Shown: positions 5,264 through 8,160 of the stretch, one piece after another
How the letters are laid out: each line of letters begins with the position of its first letter
Position numbering within the stretch: position 1 is the stretch's first letter
Origin: SIG653 sp045578045
GTDB taxonomy: Bacteria > Bacillota > Clostridia > Oscillospirales > CAG-382
Direction of reading: 5' to 3'
DNA: 8,160 nt
Assembly (NCBI GenBank): GCA_045578045.1
Contig: JAZNJM010000075.1
Coordinates: forward strand, 1 to 8,160
Made by a program: the position numbers and the translations under genes
The notes under the pieces: model-generated
The model's database searches: none
The model's input: the letters and a program-made list of their open reading frames with translations, nothing else
What the model was told of the DNA's origin: nothing

Positions 5264-6871
5264 TTAATATTTTATTTTTTCGTTGGAAATAGCTTTGAAC
5301 ACAGGAAGGAAGTTATTCATTTCCTCAACAACTCCTGCGTCTGTGGAAGGCTTTGCAGTAAACACACCATAAAGGTTTGCAACTGAGAATATGCAAAGTC
5401 CATCAAACTTATCTGTTTTTTGAATATGAGTTAAATATCTTTGGAATACGTCTTTATTTGTTATAAATTCTCCGGATGGTTCTGTTATATTACTTGCAGT
5501 CAAACCAACGATGAATTTTATACTTGGCTCTTTAACGAGTCCTTGCCATTCTGCGAGACATTTCTCATATGGTTGTGTTGAATGTTCAAAGCCCCAATAA
5601 ATCTGTGGCATAATATAATCAACGTATCCTTTGTTAGAAAGAATCGTATCAATATCAAGCATACAGGAATTTCTTACGTTGTCTGTATTACCTGCTGGAG
5701 AAATTCCGAAAAGAACGTTTTTGTTTTCTTTTTTAACCGCAGAATAAAGACCTTTTACCAACTTGTTGATGTTATCTTTACGGAAAAGTTTAAGACTTAC
5801 AAACTCAGATTTCTGTAAAGCAGCTTTGTCAAATTCCGAAGGAATTTCTTCGGGATAGAAATAGTCATCCATATGAACGCCGTCAACGTCATAGTATCTT
5901 ACAATTTCAGCCGCACCGTCAATTATATGCTGACGAACCTCTTCATAAGCAACGTTGAGATAATGATAAGTTTTGTGTTTATAAACGTAGTTTGGATATT
6001 TTTGTGGGTTATCATACCATTCACGAGTTTTGTATGAAACGTTGATAAGATCAAAAATTTTTTCGTCTCCGAAAACTCTCATTGGGTTAATCCAAGCCTG
6101 AAAGCTGAGGTCAACCTTATGAGCTTCTTCAATCATAACCTTAAGAGGATCGTATGAAGCATATCCACCGTATGAGCCTATGGCATATGAAGACCAAGGA
6201 TAATATGCGGACGGATAAAAGCTATCGCCATATGGACGAACCTGAACGATTACTGTATTATATCCATCATCAACAAGCTGTTCACAAAGTTGACCGAAAG
6301 TTTTGCGGAGAGAGGTTTCAGAACTCTGTGAACGATCTGCGAGAACGCCTTGAAGGTCAAACTGAGAAATCCATACAGCTTTCATTATCTCATAGTTGAG
6401 GGGTTTATAGCTACTGTTATCGCCCTGTTTACGTTCTTCTCTTTCTTCAATGAGAGGATCAACGTATGGAACGTCAGGATCATATGAATTTTCTTTGCGA
6501 ATGGTAACGAAAATCTGAGTGCCTTTTTTAACAGATTCGCCTGGGAGATAGTCTGTTCTGATAACGCATCCAACGTTAATTTTTCCAGTTGAATCTTTTT
6601 CTTCTGTAACTTTACATTTAAGACCTAACTGTTTGAGAAAACTTTTTGCGTCTTCAACGGGCATATTTGTGAGGTCTGGCATTTTTATAGTGCCATCTTC
6701 ATTGGTATACTCGTTTTTGTCAACGGAAACCTCAGACTTAGAGGAATCTGTTCCGTCTGTGCTTTGAGCGTTTGAGCCTGTTTCGCCGCCGTTTGAGCCT
6801 TCTTCGCCACACCCAACAACAGAAACGAGCATCAAAAGCATAAGTAAAAATGCAATGATACGTTTTTTCAT
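5264..6871 (-). CDS. Lipoprotein with PASTA domain and GHL10 (DUF187) glycosidase-like domain, copy 1
   Basis: This 535-residue paralog of the 3032-4630 product has the same layout. The signal peptide ends in SVVGC with the lipidated Cys at 21. A low-complexity Gly/Ser/Thr/Glu linker follows to about 58, then a PASTA domain (about 62-125, MPDLTNMPVEDAKSFL … VKKGTQIFVTI) and the GHL10 domain (about 159-524). The motifs VIVQVRPYGDSFYPS, FQAWINPMR, DGVHMDDYFYP (330-340), FGISPAGN and YVDYIMPQIYWG are all kept, including both Asp of the presumed active-site strand, so neither copy looks dead. The PASTA domain has Cys at 86 and 102, absent from the other copy. AAAGGG (6881-6886) lies nine bases before the ATG. 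It is probably expressed from the promoter near 6933-6961 and cotranscribed with the 66-codon gene. Cleavage of denuded peptidoglycan glycans is inferred from the E. coli DigH relative. Confidence 0.92.
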   Translation of the reverse strand: MKKRIIAFLLMLLMLVSVVGCGEEGSNGGETGSNAQSTDGTDSSKSEVSVDKNEYTNEDGTIKMPDLTNMPVEDAKSFLKQLGLKCKVTEEKDSTGKINVGCVIRTDYLPGESVKKGTQIFVTIRKENSYDPDVPYVDPLIEEREERKQGDNSSYKPLNYEIMKAVWISQFDLQGVLADRSQSSETSLRKTFGQLCEQLVDDGYNTVIVQVRPYGDSFYPSAYYPWSSYAIGSYGGYASYDPLKVMIEEAHKVDLSFQAWINPMRVFGDEKIFDLINVSYKTREWYDNPQKYPNYVYKHKTYHYLNVAYEEVRQHIIDGAAEIVRYYDVDGVHMDDYFYPEEIPSEFDKAALQKSEFVSLKLFRKDNINKLVKGLYSAVKKENKNVLFGISPAGNTDNVRNSCMLDIDTILSNKGYVDYIMPQIYWGFEHSTQPYEKCLAEWQGLVKEPSIKFIVGLTASNITEPSGEFITNKDVFQRYLTHIQKTDKFDGLCIFSVANLYGVFTAKPSTDAGVVEEMNNFLPVFKAISNEKIKY

Positions 6872-6932
6872 AATTCTCTACCCTTTGTTTTTTTATTTAT
6901 TTTATTTTTTTATTCTCAAAATAATGTCTTCT

Positions 6933-6961
6933 TTTAGATTTTATTTGTTTGAGTTTGTCAA
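6933..6961 (-). promoter_or_regulatory. Candidate sigma-A promoter of PASTA-GHL10 copy 1
   Basis: A perfect TTGACA -35 (6956-6961, minus strand) is followed after 17 bases by TCTAAA (4/6). Transcription would start near 6926, about 55 bases before the ATG. The region is very A-rich, so a fortuitous -10 is possible, but the full -35 is not common in this window. Confidence 0.5.
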
Positions 6962-7025
6962 ATTTTATTTAATTCTATAGTTTTTTTGTTTGATTCTTTT
7001 TTATTCTAAAACCTTCTTTGTTTGA
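6944..7025. repeat. Three direct copies of TTTGTTTGA in the spacer upstream of PASTA-GHL10 copy 1
   Basis: TTTGTTTGA occurs at 6944-6952, 6985-6993 and 7017-7025, at intervals of 41 and 32 bases, with similar A/T-rich flanks. One copy lies between the -35 and -10 of the candidate promoter. The copies could be regulator sites or simply low-complexity decay. The rest of the 6872-7061 spacer is T-rich on the plus strand and holds no gene or terminator I can support. Confidence 0.35.
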
Positions 7026-7061
7026 TTTTTTTAAATTTCAAAATGGTCTTTTTTTAAAATT

Positions 7062-7928
7062 CTATAAATCTTCTTTGTTAAACTCTTTAAATCCCTCCCC
7101 AAAAACAGCAGTTGCCGAGGTTACGATAAGGAAAGCATCGGGAGCGTTTTCTTCAACGATTCGGCGAAGAACGGGAAGCTGTTGTTTTTTTATGGCACAA
7201 AAGGTTATTTTCTTTTTGTCTCCCGTATATGCGCCCGTACCGTCAAGAAGCGTTGCACCAATTTCCATTTTCTCCATAAAAATCCTAACCATCTTTTCGT
7301 GGTCGCAGTTGATAATATAAACGAGAGCCGCTTCGTCAGGACCATATAAAACGTAATTCATAACGACCGTCTGAACGAAAATTGTTATTACAGAATAAAG
7401 AGCAACCCTATAATCGCCAAATACAACCGCTGTTGCAATAATAACAGCTCCGTCAGTTCCCCACATAATAGTTCCCGTTTTTATATGACGAAACTTTTTC
7501 CTGAGGAGTTTAACAATTATATCCGTTCCACCCGTTGTTGCGTTTCCCTTAAAAACAAATCCCAAACCAAAAGCCATAAAAAAACCGCCGAAAACAGCAC
7601 AAAGCATTTTATCGTCAAGGGAAGGAGCATAAGGAGATAAAATATCAATAAACGCAGAAGAAGCCGCTGTTGCAACGAGAGTTGAAAATAAAAATTCTCT
7701 ACCAAGAAAAACGAGAGCCGCCACAAGAAGAGGTACGTTTATAAGGAAAATTGTAAGTCCAACGGATAAAGCGGGGAAAAAATGATTAATAATAATCGCA
7801 ATACCCGAAACACCCCCAGGTGTTAAGCTGTTTGGTTCAAGAAACAGGCTAACTCCCGCGGCATAACAGATACAACCGACTAAAATATAAAAATAATTTT
7901 TTGCATATCGGACCGCTTTTTTTCTCAC
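7062..7928 (-). CDS. YitT-family membrane protein (YitT membrane domain plus DUF2179)
   Basis: This 288-residue protein has the two-part layout of the YitT family. About six hydrophobic segments lie between 12 and 200, with the conserved loop motifs LTPGGVSGIA (35-44) and GNATTGGTDII (128-138). A soluble C-terminal DUF2179 domain follows (about 205-288), with GATLLDGTGAYTGDKKKITF and AFLIVTSATAVFGEGF. The length matches the family. The family is widespread in Firmicutes with several paralogs per genome. Its substrate is not established, so I give no function beyond a membrane protein with a probable ligand-binding tail. The start is GTG, not ATG, fixed by GGAGG (7938-7942) nine bases upstream. 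It has a near-perfect promoter overlapped by an inverted repeat, so it is likely regulated on its own. No terminator is visible before the next gene. Confidence 0.95.
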   Translation of the reverse strand: MRKKAVRYAKNYFYILVGCICYAAGVSLFLEPNSLTPGGVSGIAIIINHFFPALSVGLTIFLINVPLLVAALVFLGREFLFSTLVATAASSAFIDILSPYAPSLDDKMLCAVFGGFFMAFGLGFVFKGNATTGGTDIIVKLLRKKFRHIKTGTIMWGTDGAVIIATAVVFGDYRVALYSVITIFVQTVVMNYVLYGPDEAALVYIINCDHEKMVRIFMEKMEIGATLLDGTGAYTGDKKKITFCAIKKQQLPVLRRIVEENAPDAFLIVTSATAVFGEGFKEFNKEDL

Positions 7929-7937
7929 TTTACAATT

Positions 7938-7942
7938 CCTCC
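7938..7942 (-). promoter_or_regulatory. Ribosome binding site supporting a GTG start
   Basis: GGAGG on the minus strand, nine bases before the GTG at 7928, decides the start of the YitT-family gene. No in-frame ATG with a ribosome site lies nearby. Confidence 0.85.
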
Positions 7943-7958
7943 GATTTTTTCCACATCA

Positions 7959-7987
7959 ATAATAACATATATTTTTTCATTTGTCAA
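7959..7987 (-). promoter_or_regulatory. Sigma-A promoter of the YitT-family gene
   Basis: TTGACA (6/6), a spacer of 17 bases and TATTAT (5/6), with a TGT extension just before the -10, read on the minus strand. This is the best promoter in the window. Transcription should start near 7952, giving a short leader of about 24 bases. Confidence 0.8.
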
Positions 7988-7995
7988 TGAAAAAA
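7972..7995. promoter_or_regulatory. Inverted repeat over the -35 of the YitT-family promoter, possible operator
   Basis: TTTTTTCATT - TGTC - AATGAAAAAA is a perfect 10-bp inverted repeat with a 4-base centre. It covers the whole -35 hexamer (7982-7987), a position where a bound dimeric repressor would block RNA polymerase. Its A/T-rich ends make chance pairing easier than for a GC-rich palindrome. Confidence 0.4.
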
Positions 7996-8069
7996 GAATT
8001 TTGAGTTACCTTTTTAGTTGCGGTTGATGATAAAATGAAATCGGACAGTGAGAAAAAGTAAAAAAAGTA

Positions 8070-8098
8070 TAGAAAAGTCATAGTGAAGCTGATATAAT
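8070..8098 (+). promoter_or_regulatory. Sigma-A promoter of the plus-strand gene at the right edge
   Basis: TAGAAA (4/6) is followed after 17 bases by a perfect TATAAT. Transcription would begin near 8105, about 32 bases before the ATG at 8137. Upstream, A-tracts recur at about 10-base intervals (8053-8057, 8060-8066, 8073-8076), which may bend the DNA or act as an UP-like element. Confidence 0.65.
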
Positions 8099-8136
8099 GA
8101 AAAGAAACGACGCAATTCATAAAAAGGAGCAACACT

Positions 8137-8160
8137 ATGACCAAGAGTAATTATATACCC
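8137..8160 (+). CDS. Start of a plus-strand gene, eight codons visible
   Basis: ATG at 8137 follows AAGGAG (8124-8129) with a 7-base spacer and a well-placed promoter, so a real gene start is likely. Only MTKSNYIP is visible. Short openings of this kind remind me of large serine recombinases of clostridial mobile elements, but eight residues cannot support that. The gene is divergent from the YitT-family gene. Confidence 0.65.

Noticed and set aside
8137..8160. Naming the right-edge gene a serine recombinase
   Set aside because: Eight residues carry no family signal. The thought rests only on a resemblance to gene starts I remember.
1..8160. CRISPR arrays, tRNA or rRNA genes, insertion-sequence ends
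   Set aside because: No regularly spaced repeats, no cloverleaf or rRNA sequence and no transposase or terminal inverted repeats were seen apart from the intron.

Overview
The window is AT-rich, with strong GGAGG-type ribosome sites, A/T-rich sigma-A promoters and a set of genes typical of low-GC Clostridia. These are a type I GAPDH, a YitT-family protein, PASTA-containing lipoproteins and a tiny Cys-rich hydrophobic peptide. A gut-type member of the Oscillospiraceae/Ruminococcaceae is my best guess, but nothing here fixes the genus. Apart from the last 24 bases, every gene is on the minus strand, so the text below follows transcription from right to left.

Right end (8160 to 6872). A plus-strand gene starts at 8137 behind a good promoter and runs out of the window. 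Divergent from it is a YitT-family membrane protein (7928-7062) with a near-consensus promoter whose -35 box sits in a 10-bp inverted repeat. A 190-bp A/T-rich spacer follows. It carries a candidate promoter and three copies of a 9-bp repeat.

Middle (6871 to 2127). Two paralogous lipoproteins, each with a signal peptide, one PASTA domain and a GHL10/DUF187 glycosidase-like domain, lie in the same orientation (6871-5264 and 4630-3032). Between them are a 66-codon gene that starts one base after the stop of the first paralog, and a 29-codon gene encoding a Cys-rich hydrophobic peptide with a perfect ribosome site and its own strong terminator. An MscS-type mechanosensitive channel (2945-2127) follows the second paralog. 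The known E. coli relative of the GHL10 domain (DigH) cleaves peptidoglycan glycans stripped of stem peptides. PASTA domains bind peptidoglycan or related ligands. MscS relieves turgor. This block therefore looks like envelope and cell-wall maintenance genes.

Left end (1952 to 1). A 105-codon gene of unknown function ends in a strong terminator. It is followed by the glycolytic GAPDH gene (1399-353) with its own promoter and terminator. Directly at the T-run of the gap terminator begins the 5' part of a group II intron of the IIC type (288 to 1 and beyond). This is the terminator-seeking insertion pattern known for that class. Its reverse transcriptase should lie just outside the window.

One feature runs through nearly all the genes. 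Asn, Asp and Tyr codons before a Val codon almost always end in C (34 of 36 pairs counted by eye), which gives an excess of ACGT in an otherwise AT-rich sequence.
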